From Yaniella sp. (GTDB taxonomy: Bacteria; Actinomycetota; Actinomycetes; Actinomycetales; Micrococcaceae), in the NCBI RefSeq assembly GCF_030453185.1, contig NZ_JAKDKW010000017.1:1-36845 (forward strand): a stretch of DNA of 36,845 nucleotides, given 5' to 3'. Within the stretch, counting starts at the first letter, position 1, and each line of letters opens with the position of its first letter. The position numbers and the translations under genes were made by a program. Of the stretch, positions 16,375 to 24,648 are shown piece by piece. The notes under the pieces were generated by a model that ran no database searches, had not been told where the DNA came from, and was given only the letters and a program-made list of their open reading frames with translations.

Positions 16375-17349
16375 TCACGAGAATTCCGAAGCCTCGTCCA
16401 CGTTTCCTCGTGCGGAGCGACGCACCACAGTATTCCAGCCGGTTGGGTAGACCCCTACTGCTTGTGATGTCGCCGACGAGTCGATAACCCACGGCCCCTT
16501 GAACTGGTAGGCGATCGAAGATATTTCCCGGATCAATGGGCTGGCTATGCCCATAACTTTCATGAGTCCCAGCGGCAGTGAGGAAATCTTGGGGGAGGGC
16601 ACTTGTAGGACCGCGGCGATTTGGTCGGCAAGCTCCCGCTGTGTGACCGGCGCATTGGTAGGAGCGAACCAGACGCGCCCATGTGTTTCAGGTGATGTGG
16701 CCACCGTAGCCAGCGTGGCTGCCGCATCGTCGATATACGTCCAAGAGTGAGGTTGATCGGTTCGACCCAAAACATATGCGCGGCGTCCGTGCGCGATGGC
16801 TGGGATATTGCGTGTGCCATGGCCCTTGGCGCCGATGTCGGGTCCTAGAAAATCTGACGCACGAACGACAACCGCACGCAGTGTGCCATCCTGATGCGCC
16901 TGCAGGGTTTCACAATCCATTCTTGCGCGGATCCGGCCTTTGTCATCCTGGGGATCTTCCGGTGACTCCGGGGTGATCGGCGATGCGTCCCGTTGTGGGC
17001 CGTACATGTACAGGTTCGAGAGCGTGACCAGGACCGCGCCGGTCACCTGCGCAGTGTGCATCAGTGCCGCGTGGATGGGTGGCCACTCAGTTGCCCAGCG
17101 CGCATAGGACGTTGGGTTCATGCAGTTATACATGACCTCAGCTCCGTCAACGGCTCGCACCAGCGCTTGGGCATCGGTGGCGTCGACCGCCACGCGCTCC
17201 ACGCCGTGGATTGTGGGGCCAGAACCAGAGCGACTTATCAGCACCACCTGATGCTCTAGGTTTTTCAGATGGGTAGCTGTGGCTCGACCGGCTGGGCCAG
17301 CTCCGATCACCACGTGTTTTTGTGCGTTGTGGGGGATCTGATCAGTCAT
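16375..17349 (-). CDS. NAD(P)-binding epimerase/dehydratase-like protein (extended SDR)
   Basis: 324 residues. The Rossmann motif VIGAGPAGRATATHL is at residues 14-28. Further extended-SDR features: SNLYMYGP (the Tyr context where YxxxK normally sits, but the Lys is not in the classical place), VVVRASDFLGP, and SWTYIDDAAATLATVA. This resembles atypical SDR or NAD-dependent epimerase-type proteins of the Actinobacteria. Substrate unknown. Start ATG 17349 is preceded by CCAGGAG with proper spacing. It stands alone on the minus strand, divergent from the HTH gene, and is more host-like in composition than the neighbouring toxin genes. Confidence 0.8.
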   Translation of the reverse strand: MTDQIPHNAQKHVVIGAGPAGRATATHLKNLEHQVVLISRSGSGPTIHGVERVAVDATDAQALVRAVDGAEVMYNCMNPTSYARWATEWPPIHAALMHTAQVTGAVLVTLSNLYMYGPQRDASPITPESPEDPQDDKGRIRARMDCETLQAHQDGTLRAVVVRASDFLGPDIGAKGHGTRNIPAIAHGRRAYVLGRTDQPHSWTYIDDAAATLATVATSPETHGRVWFAPTNAPVTQRELADQIAAVLQVPSPKISSLPLGLMKVMGIASPLIREISSIAYQFKGPWVIDSSATSQAVGVYPTGWNTVVRRSARGNVDEASEFS

Positions 17350-17758
17350 GATGACTCCTGGAGAAATCCGGGTGCGAGAGCAGTGATCTCGTCTTCAGTA
17401 TGACACGTAGACAGGTAGAGCGGGGATACACGTCAGTAGCCCTTCGATTTCGGCGATCAACACGACGCCCACGATGCACCAACTGCGGCGTGTTTGAAGC
17501 CGGGTAACGTTTTCGTGCTCCTTGTGCAGGGTCTCAACTAGGCTACGTGTTCGGCCTGAATTGTTGATCACGCTTCACGGATTTGGCCCGCACTCATTCT
17601 AGCTAGCGGGCGTTGAGGTTGTGAGCTCGTGCAGCTCAAAGCTGGAAGACTAAAAGTGGTGAAAACTAGTGTTCTGACAAAAGAAATATAAGGGAACCAC
17701 CTGCTTGATTCACCGCGAATCACCGGGTGTCATAGGTTCACCATTGAAGGAGGGGCAT
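17350..17758. other. Divergent intergenic region with promoter-like and repeat sequence
   Basis: No gene. It separates the epimerase and HTH genes. Upstream of the HTH gene there is an ATATAA box near 17687, a perfect inverted repeat GATTC-5-GAATC at about 17707-17721, and three TCACC copies between about 17709 and 17742. These could be an operator for the HTH protein; this is only suggestive. Confidence 0.35.
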
Positions 17759-18196
17759 ATGTCTACTCGGTCTCCAGAAATGCAAGAACTTCAGCATGAG
17801 GCCTTGCAGCGACAGTCTCATAAACGACTTGATGAAGTGGCAGATATGCGCGCGGCGGTGCGTGCGAAATCCCGTGGTCTTAGCCAGCGTGATATTGCCG
17901 AAGTGCTAGTGACCAGCCAGGCGCGAGTTCATCGGCTTTTGAGAGCAGCTGACCGTCGGATCGATGTTGGTGAGCGACTGCCTGAAGAGCTGATCCTAGA
18001 GGCTTTTGTCAATGATATTCCTAGATCGGCATTAGTCGCTGAACTCAAGCGATACTCGTACACATTTGGTGAAAATGCTCCATATCCACATGAAGGCAGA
18101 ATCTCAGGTACTTGGGATCAGGTTGTTAGTGCTTTCATGCAAGATCTCCTGACCGAAGACGAATTTTCTGAGATACGTGAGGCAATTGGACGGTAG
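17759..18196 (+). CDS. Helix-turn-helix protein, 145 aa, antitoxin-like
   Basis: A strong ribosome site (GAAGGAGGGGC) sets the ATG at 17759; a longer in-frame start at 17705 would cross the repeat region. The N-terminal helical part (ELQHEALQRQSHKRLDEVAD) is followed by an HTH at about residues 35-62: RGLSQRDIAEVLVTSQARVH then RLLRAADRR. The C-terminal half (GTWDQVVSAFMQDLLTEDEF) resembles no domain I know. No partner gene follows immediately; the Panacea gene starts 371 bases later. It could be an orphan antitoxin or a local regulator. Confidence 0.6.
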   Translation: MSTRSPEMQELQHEALQRQSHKRLDEVADMRAAVRAKSRGLSQRDIAEVLVTSQARVHRLLRAADRRIDVGERLPEELILEAFVNDIPRSALVAELKRYSYTFGENAPYPHEGRISGTWDQVVSAFMQDLLTEDEFSEIREAIGR

Positions 18197-18486
18197 TAGG
18201 CAACAACGCGAACTCGTCTATGATGCTTTGACTACTTTATATGCGACGGGTGGCGCTCTTGCAAGATCACCCACGACTGAACAGTGAAAGCGGAGATTAT
18301 AATTTGCGACAGCAAGGTGTGAAAGCTCCAGCCAAGAAGCGGCACTAGCGCACAATATTCTCGCGCAGCTGTTGTTGTTTCGGGTTGGCTCCCCAGTCGC
18401 GTCTTAGGGGTGCGAGCGGTTGCTCACGGAGTTAGGCTAACGTAGCGGATCTGTAATACAGGCTGATATCCTGGTACCCAGGCCGC
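18197..18486. other. Intergenic stretch before the Panacea-Doc operon
   Basis: No gene or structured RNA recognised. The region ends at the direct repeats that precede the Panacea gene. Confidence 0.45.
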
Positions 18487-18519
18487 ACAACTTTATACAC
18501 AACATGTACAACTTTGTAT
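18487..18519 (+). promoter_or_regulatory. Direct repeat, probable operator of the Panacea-Doc operon
   Basis: ACAACTTTATAC (18487-18498) and ACAACTTTGTAT (18508-18519) are repeated 21 bases apart, i.e. two helical turns, so both would face the same side of the DNA. Between them lies the palindrome ACATGT. They sit about 50-80 bases before the gene start, where the promoter is expected. An autoregulatory site is inferred. Confidence 0.55.
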
Positions 18520-18567
18520 CGAAACGTCGAGCCCTATTGGTGTACCTAAAACAAGAAGGAGGACGTC

Positions 18568-19116
18568 ATGGCTAACGCAATTGAAGTCCTCGCGTACATT
18601 AAGAAGTCCTTCCCTACTTCCGGGCGGATGCGGCGTCAAAAAATTCTTTACTACGCACAGGCATGGCACCTTGCATGGCAAGGGGCGCCGTTGTTCGAGG
18701 AAGATATCGAGGCTTGGGAAATGGAGCCTGTTGTCCCTACAGCTTGGCGTGCTGATAAAGAATGGAACGCAGACCTTGTTGCGGAACACACCGGAGGTCT
18801 TACGACCGTTCAATCTCAAATTGTAGATGCGGTGTGGGCATTCTATGGCGAGAGCGACGGCACGGCTCTAAGCGCTCGTACTCATAAAGAAGACCCCTGG
18901 GTTCGTCATTCTGAAGACGTTAATTCGTTCCTACGTGGAAACGACATAATTCCGAAAGAAGAAATGCGTAGCTATTACTCCGTGAAGTCGCTATCAGATT
19001 TCAGTACTCCACAGAAGCCTGCACTCCAGGCCCAGGGAGTGTCTGATGATGAGCTTTTCGAGGCTTTAGAGCAAGAGCTGCCACGGTGGGGAAGAAACAC
19101 TCCGACTGCTTGCTGA
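18568..19116 (+). CDS. Panacea-domain (SocA-like, DUF4065) antitoxin
   Basis: 182 residues. The Panacea signature is clear: RRQKILYYAQAWHLAWQG (residues 22-39), PLFEEDIEAWEMEPVVP (41-57), and a charged helical C-terminal part. A ribosome site AAGAAGGAGG stands before the ATG. Panacea domains are known as versatile antitoxins that neutralise many unrelated toxins, and related SocA acts as a proteolytic adaptor. The next gene, three bases after the stop, is a Doc-type toxin, so this is the antitoxin-first gene of a two-gene operon. The frame is intact while the toxin is broken. The C-terminal extension (DDELFEALEQELPRW) probably contacts the toxin. Confidence 0.9.
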   Translation: MANAIEVLAYIKKSFPTSGRMRRQKILYYAQAWHLAWQGAPLFEEDIEAWEMEPVVPTAWRADKEWNADLVAEHTGGLTTVQSQIVDAVWAFYGESDGTALSARTHKEDPWVRHSEDVNSFLRGNDIIPKEEMRSYYSVKSLSDFSTPQKPALQAQGVSDDELFEALEQELPRWGRNTPTAC

Positions 19117-19119
19117 TCG

Positions 19120-19495
19120 GTGATCCGATACTTAACAGTTGAACACGTCATGCAGCTACACAATCGCCATCCCGATTTGGGTCACCCGGTCATTAACATG
19201 GACGGCTTAGAATCTGCGGTGGGAAGGCCTTCTGTTAGTTTCTTAGGGACCGAAAGCTTCCCCCTACTAGCTGAAAAGCGGGATCTTTGCTCCAGGGAAT
19301 TGCTGTCAATCATCCATTTTTGACGGCAACAAAAGAACCGCGTGGATAAGTGCACAGGTATCTCTCCGTTTGAATGCTTCGCCTATCTATGTTGACCAGC
19401 ACGATGCTGCGGATTTTGTTGAAGAAATGGTTGCCCACCAGATTGATATCAAAGATATATCTGTATGGATAGCTAAGCATTTCGAGGTCAAGTAG
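19120..19495 (+). pseudogene. doc: Fic/Doc-family toxin, two frameshifts
   Basis: Starts GTG at 19120: RYLTVEHVMQLHNRHPDLGH, then GLESAVGRPSVSFLGTESFP, typical of Doc. Around 19278-19285 the reading frame shifts, with the next frame giving SLLQGIAVNHPF. At the T5 run (19317-19321) it shifts again into FDGNKRTAWISAQVSLRLN, the catalytic Fic motif HPFxDGNK. The frame then runs to the stop at 19493-19495. All Doc segments are present, including the Fic motif, but spread over three frames, so the toxin cannot be made as one chain without two repairs. Doc toxins phosphorylate EF-Tu or otherwise modify targets. Sequencing error at the homopolymer is a possible cause of the second shift, less so of the first. 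Confidence 0.8.
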
Positions 19496-19507
19496 TTGAT
19501 GACATGC

Positions 19508-19528
19508 GACGTCCTGGACGTCTTTTTT
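19508..19528 (+). terminator. Intrinsic terminator of the Panacea-Doc operon
   Basis: GACGTC (19508-19513), three-base loop, GACGTC (19517-19522), then six T residues (19523-19528). It begins 12 bases after the doc stop. Confidence 0.75.
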
Positions 19529-19540
19529 GCTGATGTCTAT

Positions 19541-19696
19541 ACCCGTTCGTCGGCAGGTATGGCCCTCACAGTGAATCCGGTTTTTGGCCGTAACTGGTAC
19601 GGTAAACCAACACACTACAATTACACGCACTCCGAAGACCCTTCGATGTCTCTGAATGGGGGCGACGCACTCTCCTGGCGGCTTGCGGTGGAGTAA
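19541..19696 (+). pseudogene. Unidentified coding remnant
   Basis: A frame open to a stop at 19694-19696 with protein-like content (GMALTVNPVFGRNWYGKPTH, then SLNGGDALSWRLAVE) but no start with ribosome site after the terminator. No family recognised. Likely the C-terminal stub of a gene displaced by the TA insertion. Confidence 0.3.
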
Positions 19697-19751
19697 GCTC
19701 GTAAGGTGATACCGGGCCAACGCGCCCGGCACGACTGGAATTGAGGAATGC

Positions 19752-20534
19752 GTGGCCACAAGGACGCTGAAGTGGGTTGAACAGGATGTCAGCCTGGGTG
19801 TTGCCGAGGATCTCGCGTATTCGACGGATTTGCTGCGGGCTGTTCAACACGGGGCCATCACCGGCCCGATCGTGCGAATCTATCGTCCGCAACCCACGGT
19901 CTCGTTCGGTCAACAAGATGTCCGAATGGACGGCTATGAACAAGCCCGTGAGCTGAGTGAGCAGCACGGATTTGCCCCCGTGGTTCGCCGGGTTGGTGGG
20001 CGTGCGGCAGCATATCATCCGGGTTCGGTGGTCATTGATCACATCCAGCCCGAAGACGATGCGATGTTTGGCTTCCGCAACCGCTTTACGTACTTCGGTG
20101 AACTCTTGACCGCCACGCTACAACAGCTTGGTGTTGATGCCGCGGTAGGGGAGATCCCTGGTGAATACTGCGCAGGCGAGTACTCGGTGCACGCTGTGCT
20201 GACATCAGGCCAGCGTATTAAACTTGCCGGCACCGCCCAGCGGGTTGTCAAAGGTGCGTGGTTATTTTCGACCAGCCTGGTCGTCGAAGGCGGGGCCTCG
20301 GTTCGCGACGTCCTCACCGATGTCTATGCTGCGCTGGGTATCGAGTTTGATCCTAGAACCGCGGGTGCAGCAGCGGATGCGGTCCCTGGAATCACCGTCG
20401 ATGATGTCATCGATGAACTGCAGGCCCAGTATCAGCAGCGCTTTCTCCAAGGCGGGCTGACGGGCCACAACACGTACGAGCTAGCGACCATGGGCTGGTC
20501 GGAACTGGTGGCACAGGTCCCACAAGCCGAGTGA
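19752..20534 (+). CDS. Lipoate-protein ligase A family protein
   Basis: 260 residues, of the biotin/lipoate A/B ligase family, which attaches lipoyl or octanoyl groups to lysines of 2-oxoacid dehydrogenase E2 and GcvH proteins. Family landmarks: IYRPQPTVSFGQQD (43-56), VVRRVGGRAAAYHPGSVVID (77-96, the RR-x-x-GG-x-x-x-x-H loop) and KLAGTAQRV with the catalytic-type Lys157. No additional C-terminal LplA accessory domain is evident, so it may be a small ligase or octanoyltransferase (LipM-like) variant. Start GTG 19752 with GAGG seven bases upstream. It begins the normal, non-accessory part of the window. Confidence 0.85.
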   Translation: MATRTLKWVEQDVSLGVAEDLAYSTDLLRAVQHGAITGPIVRIYRPQPTVSFGQQDVRMDGYEQARELSEQHGFAPVVRRVGGRAAAYHPGSVVIDHIQPEDDAMFGFRNRFTYFGELLTATLQQLGVDAAVGEIPGEYCAGEYSVHAVLTSGQRIKLAGTAQRVVKGAWLFSTSLVVEGGASVRDVLTDVYAALGIEFDPRTAGAAADAVPGITVDDVIDELQAQYQQRFLQGGLTGHNTYELATMGWSELVAQVPQAE

Positions 20535-20620
20535 CCGCGGCCTGGGCACCCTTGGTCGGACAATGGAACGTCGCTAGCATGGGAGCAGCGTAGTCCAGTG
20601 ATCGGAGGCGGTGAACTGCA

Positions 20621-22006
20621 GTGTGGTCAGCTATTCTCCTACTGTTGCTTGGCATCGTCGTCATTTTGATTATTATCGCGGCGAACGGTTACTTCGTCGC
20701 ACAGGAATTTGCGTACATGGCCGTAGACCGTTCGCGTTTGAGCGCCCAGGCCGATGAGGGCGATCAATCCGCAGAACAGGCGCTGAAGGTCACGCGCCGT
20801 ACCTCTTTTATGCTCTCCGGCGCACAGCTGGGTATTACCGTCACGGGCCTGCTCGTCGGATATGTTGCCGAACCCATGGTCGGCGAAAGCCTGGGCGTGC
20901 TGCTGGGTGGAGTCGGCATACCGCCGGCCGTCAGCATTTCGGTGGGCACGGTGCTGGCCTTGGCCATTTCCACGATTGTGCAGATGATTTTCGGCGAGCT
21001 CTACCCCAAGAACTTGGCCATCGCGGCTCCAGGTCCGCTGGCTCGCAGACTTGCGCGTTCTACTAATATTTATCTGGCGGTCTTCGGTTGGCTGGTCAAG
21101 GTCTTTGATGTGTCCGCAAATGGGTTGCTGCGGGTACTGCGGATTCAACCGGTGCAAGATCTCGACAGCAGTGCAACGGCCGGCGATCTGAAACACATTG
21201 TTGCGGATTCACGCCAGACCGGTGATTTGGATGACCAACTGTCGATGATGATCGATCGTATTCTCGATTTCCCGCAACGCGATGTTGAGCACGCGATGAA
21301 ACCGCGCTCGCAAACCAATACCGTGGAATCCGACACCACGCTGGAGCAGGTGCGAACCCTGATGTCCACTGAACACTCCCGATACCCGGTACTGGATGGT
21401 GGCGAAGAACCAGTTGGCGTCGTCCACCTGGTCGATGTCTTGGCAGCCGCAGCAACTCCAGACGAACCCGTCACGAGTATTATGCGGAAACCATTGATTC
21501 TGCCCACCGTTATGACCTTGCCGCAAGCCCGCGAGCAACTGCTCGACTCGCAAACCGAACTGGCGTGTGTCATCGATGAATATGGTGGGTTGACCGGCAT
21601 TCTCACGCTGGAAGATCTCGCCGAAGAGATCACCGGAGATGTGACCGATGAGCATGACGATGCCGGCGCAGCGTTGGCAATCGAAGTACACAGTACTGAC
21701 AGCTGGCGGATGGCCGGGGATCTCCCAGTTGACGAAGCAGAACGCGAGATCGACCATGATTTACCGCGAGGAGACTATGAAACCATCGCCGGTATGCTCA
21801 TCGCCTATCTGAAAGACCTACCGAGGGTTGGGCAAACCGTCCGCATGGACATGCCCCAGACACCTTCAGATCTGATGCAGGACGAGCATGCCACCAGGTA
21901 TGTGGACGTCACCGTACTGGAAGTCGACAAGCACGTTCCGACGCTGGTTGAACTCGCCGTGCAGGTGACCAGTGACGAGCCGGACCAGGAGGGCACACCG
22001 TCATGA
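20621..22006 (+). CDS. CNNM/CorC (hemolysin-family) transporter-like protein, long form
   Basis: 461 residues. N-terminal DUF21/CNNM membrane domain (about residues 1-195: AANGYFVAQEFAYMAVDRSR, GAQLGITVTGLLVG, VQMIFGELYPKNLA). A CBS-domain pair follows (about 205-335: VMTLPQAREQLLDSQTELAC then VIDEYGGLTGILTLEDLAEE), then a CorC_HlyC domain (about 345-445: GDLPVDEAERE and DYETIAGMLI). Proteins of this architecture are linked to Mg2+/Co2+ efflux or homeostasis. Start GTG 20621, GGAGG 12 bases before. It overlaps the next gene by four bases (ATGA), forming a two-gene operon with a shorter paralogue. Confidence 0.9.
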   Translation: MWSAILLLLLGIVVILIIIAANGYFVAQEFAYMAVDRSRLSAQADEGDQSAEQALKVTRRTSFMLSGAQLGITVTGLLVGYVAEPMVGESLGVLLGGVGIPPAVSISVGTVLALAISTIVQMIFGELYPKNLAIAAPGPLARRLARSTNIYLAVFGWLVKVFDVSANGLLRVLRIQPVQDLDSSATAGDLKHIVADSRQTGDLDDQLSMMIDRILDFPQRDVEHAMKPRSQTNTVESDTTLEQVRTLMSTEHSRYPVLDGGEEPVGVVHLVDVLAAAATPDEPVTSIMRKPLILPTVMTLPQAREQLLDSQTELACVIDEYGGLTGILTLEDLAEEITGDVTDEHDDAGAALAIEVHSTDSWRMAGDLPVDEAEREIDHDLPRGDYETIAGMLIAYLKDLPRVGQTVRMDMPQTPSDLMQDEHATRYVDVTVLEVDKHVPTLVELAVQVTSDEPDQEGTPS

Positions 22007-23025
22007 GTAATCCGTGGATCGTGCTGCTCTCAACCATTGGCATCATTGGGCTGAGCGCCTTCTTTGTCATCATCGAATTCTCGCTGATGGGCGCCCGTCC
22101 GCATCGTTTAGAAGACAAAGCGCAAACCAGTCGTGGAGCACGTGCTGCGCTGCGAGGTACACATGAGCTCACCATCATGCTGGCCGGAGCGCAACTGGGT
22201 ATCACGGCCTGTACCTTTGCTCTTGGGGCGGTGACCAAACCTGCCGTTGACGCTTGGCTGACTCCGGCATTTGAAGCACTGGGGCTCCCCGGATGGCTGA
22301 TCAATAGCGCCTCGTTTGTCGTGTCACTGTTGGTTGTGACCTTCTTACACCTGGTTGTTGGTGAGATGGCACCCAAATCGTGGGCCATTGCTCACCCCGA
22401 GCGGGCGGCAGTGGCTATTGGGCTGCCTGCCAGGGGCTTTGTTCGGTTATTGGGGCCACTGCTGCGGTGGATCAACGACTTCGCGAATCGCCTCGTTGCT
22501 GCCTCAGGTGTGGAACCTGTGGACCGGGCAGCTGTGGGCGGTAGGGATGCCGCCACCATTCGAAGGCTGGTGGAGCATTCTGCCGACACTGGCGCCCTAG
22601 AAGATACCATTCGCAGCCCAATTTCCGAGGCTCTTGAGCTTGAGACACTGCGTGTGGAAGACCTGATCTCCCCGCATGGTGCTCCGACCTCAGTAGCCGC
22701 TGATGATTGTGTTGCAGATATTCAGGCTGCGGTACTTTCCTCCGGGCACATGCGTATCTTGGTCACCAGCAATGATCACCCAGCTCCGGGCGTGGTGCAT
22801 GTTCGTGACACCCTGTTGGAGCCCGCCGCTCGACCGGCCGCCGAGCTGGCGCGAGAGGCCTTCACCGTGGCCGCCGGAACACCCGTCCACGAAGCGCTCA
22901 CCGACATGCGCCACAGCAGTGAACAATTGGCGATTGTCATGGACCAATCGAAGTTTCTCGGCATTATCACGTTCAACGATGCCGTCAGCCGTTTGCTGCC
23001 CAGGCGCGAGACTGCGGGTAATTAA
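22003..23025 (+). CDS. CNNM/CorC (hemolysin-family) protein, short form
   Basis: 340 residues, paralogue of the preceding protein. CNNM membrane domain (FFVIIEFSLMGARPHRL, GAQLGITACTFALG, HLVVGEMAPKSWAI) and a CBS pair ending LGIITFNDAVSRLL. It lacks the CorC_HlyC C-terminal domain, as is usual for the second member of such actinobacterial pairs. Translation is coupled to the upstream gene by ATGA overlap. A hetero-oligomer of the two is likely but not shown by sequence. Confidence 0.9.
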   Translation: MSNPWIVLLSTIGIIGLSAFFVIIEFSLMGARPHRLEDKAQTSRGARAALRGTHELTIMLAGAQLGITACTFALGAVTKPAVDAWLTPAFEALGLPGWLINSASFVVSLLVVTFLHLVVGEMAPKSWAIAHPERAAVAIGLPARGFVRLLGPLLRWINDFANRLVAASGVEPVDRAAVGGRDAATIRRLVEHSADTGALEDTIRSPISEALELETLRVEDLISPHGAPTSVAADDCVADIQAAVLSSGHMRILVTSNDHPAPGVVHVRDTLLEPAARPAAELAREAFTVAAGTPVHEALTDMRHSSEQLAIVMDQSKFLGIITFNDAVSRLLPRRETAGN

Positions 23026-23117
23026 ACCCGGCCTTGTTCCTTGGCATAGTGGGACACTTCAGCGCGAGTGTTGAACTCTACTATCGCACCACGGCGCTGG
23101 GTGGAATACTAGAACCT

Positions 23118-23615
23118 ATGAATTTTATAGACGCTCTCCAGGACTTTGTCCTTGGGTTGCCAGAAGCCGTTCAATTTCTCGGTGTCGCGCTCGCGGCCAT
23201 GGTGCCATTCGTAGAAAACTATGGTGCGGTGGTGATCGGATCCATTGCAGGTATTCCTATCTGGGCCACCGTTGCCATGGCAATCATCGGCAATGTAGCG
23301 GTCATTGCGCTGATCACCTTGATTGCTGGGCGTACCCGTGATGCTGTTCTTGCACGGAAAACTCAGCCCGATGACACAGGGCAGGCCGATACAGACAGGC
23401 GTCAGCGCGTTCGCAGGTTATTTGACCGTTATGGCATCCCGGGCGTGACTCTGCTGGGCATGTTGTTGGTGCCCACGCATTTCATCGCCGTCACGCTGGT
23501 GTCGTTTGGTTGTTCTCGGACCGGCGTGATCGTCTGGCACGCTATCGCCATCACCATTTATGCGGTGTTGACGGGAGCGTTGATGGTGGGGCTCTTTAGC
23601 CTCACCGGTGCTTAG
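23118..23615 (+). CDS. Small multidrug-export-like membrane protein (PF06695 type)
   Basis: 165 residues with four to five hydrophobic helices and the family pattern LGVALAAMVPFVENYGAVVI, PIWATVAMAIIGNVAVI, and GIPGVTLLGMLLVPTHFIAV. The family name (putative small multi-drug export protein) is historic; transport substrate is unknown. ATG 23118 is preferred to the longer frame from 23034, which adds 28 residues unlike the family. Convergent with the MaoC gene. Confidence 0.8.
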   Translation: MNFIDALQDFVLGLPEAVQFLGVALAAMVPFVENYGAVVIGSIAGIPIWATVAMAIIGNVAVIALITLIAGRTRDAVLARKTQPDDTGQADTDRRQRVRRLFDRYGIPGVTLLGMLLVPTHFIAVTLVSFGCSRTGVIVWHAIAITIYAVLTGALMVGLFSLTGA

Positions 23616-23639
23616 ACCAACCCTCGCCGGGTTAGTGGT
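23616..23639. terminator. Possible bidirectional hairpin between convergent genes
   Basis: ACCAACCC (23616-23623), loop TCGCC, GGGTTAGTGGT (from 23629): a 5-bp perfect stem AACCC/GGGTT, extendable with a bulge. It covers the stop codon of the MaoC gene. Weak, no U-tract. Confidence 0.35.
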
Positions 23640-24081
23640 CGCGGCGCGGCACCACTTGATTGGCGACGAGACGCTGGCGGATCTCGCCATGTTGATTCTT
23701 CGTCAGCGACTCAACCTGGACCATGCCCTGGGGCTTAGACCGCGAGGGCGTAATCTTCAGGACTGTACTGTCCACGTGCAAGATATCGCCCGGACGGGTT
23801 GCAGAAGGCCAGGCGATGTCTCCACCGGCGCCAACGATGCCGTGGGCAACGGGGAAGCTGGCGACTAACAGCTTCATGGTCAGACTGGCCGTGTGCCAGC
23901 CACTGGCGGCAAGACCGGCGAAGAACGTATTTTGGGCTGCGATCTCGTCCGTGTGGAATGGTTGGGGATCAAACTGACTGGCGAAGGCGATGATCTCATC
24001 CGCCGTGATTTCATAGGTGGAGCTGGTGAAGTTGTCGCCGACGGCGAGGTCATCGAGATAGCGACTGGTCGCATCTGACAT
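23632..24081 (-). CDS. MaoC-like hot-dog dehydratase
   Basis: 149 residues, the usual length of a single MaoC hot-dog domain. The hydratase motif is FDPQPFHTDE with Asp38 and His43, followed by GLAASGWHTASLTMKLLV. MaoC-type proteins hydrate enoyl-CoA substrates. Start ATG 24081 with AAGGAGACC upstream. It is the last gene of a three-gene minus-strand operon (MFS, 4-TM protein, MaoC), suggesting a role in uptake and breakdown of an acid, or simply co-expression. Confidence 0.85.
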   Translation of the reverse strand: MSDATSRYLDDLAVGDNFTSSTYEITADEIIAFASQFDPQPFHTDEIAAQNTFFAGLAASGWHTASLTMKLLVASFPVAHGIVGAGGDIAWPSATRPGDILHVDSTVLKITPSRSKPQGMVQVESLTKNQHGEIRQRLVANQVVPRRDH

Positions 24082-24099
24082 GGTGGTCTCCTTGAAAGT

Positions 24100-24648
24100 T
24101 CAATGCGATTGGACGGAAGACGTAGTGCGTTCTGCCGTAACCTCAGGCGCAGTTATTGTGGTGGGCGCAAGCAAGCCACGGACTGCAGCGGTGACCAACA
24201 GTATGAGCGCGATAAACAAGATGGCTTCGACGCCGATGTAGTAGTAATGCGTGGCCGATCCGCCTTCGGATGTTCCGGCCAGAACGGCGTCTGTTTCAAC
24301 CGCTAACAGTGGTCGTATGATGGCCGTTTTGAGCACTAACATCGCCACCGCAATGAACGTGTAGAGGCGCATTGCGCTGAATTGCGTAAGGGGTTGCACG
24401 CGGTGGTTGCGCCACAGCGAGACCAACGCGATCAACAGGATGATCGCGAGTGCGACCTCAACAATATTCATCGCCAAGAAAACACGGCGGCCGATCCCCA
24501 GCCCCAAGGGAATCGTGATCCCTGGTGCCGTGAATTTCAGCGGAGCCTCAATGAATGAAATACCGATGATCAGACCGATCCAGATCGCCGGAAGCATGAG
24601 CATCATGGCTCGGGCCCAGCGTGGTGCGTGTGTGGCAGCGGTGATCAT
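24100..24648 (-). CDS. Four-helix integral membrane protein (DUF4149-like)
   Basis: 182 residues from ATG 24648, preceded by AAAGGAGAACC; the longer frame upstream runs into the MFS gene. Four transmembrane helices are visible (APRWARAMMLMLPAIWIGLI, then NIVEVALAIILLIALVSL, a third at YTFIAVAMLVLK, a fourth at VEAILFIALILLVTAAV). The pattern with FIEAPLKFTAPGI after helix 1 resembles DUF4149/TMEM205-type proteins, without certainty. ATGA overlap with the MFS gene. Confidence 0.65.
   Translation of the reverse strand: MITAATHAPRWARAMMLMLPAIWIGLIIGISFIEAPLKFTAPGITIPLGLGIGRRVFLAMNIVEVALAIILLIALVSLWRNHRVQPLTQFSAMRLYTFIAVAMLVLKTAIIRPLLAVETDAVLAGTSEGGSATHYYYIGVEAILFIALILLVTAAVRGLLAPTTITAPEVTAERTTSSVQSH

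Noticed and set aside
20639-21196. 185-codon minus-strand open frame opposite the CNNM/CorC gene
   Set aside because: The plus-strand gene is certain from its motifs; the reverse frame is Gln/His/Arg-rich without domain features.
23118-23120. Leaderless start for the small export gene
   Set aside because: No TANNNT hexamer lies six or seven bases upstream of the ATG, and no convincing ribosome site either; start chosen from family length only.
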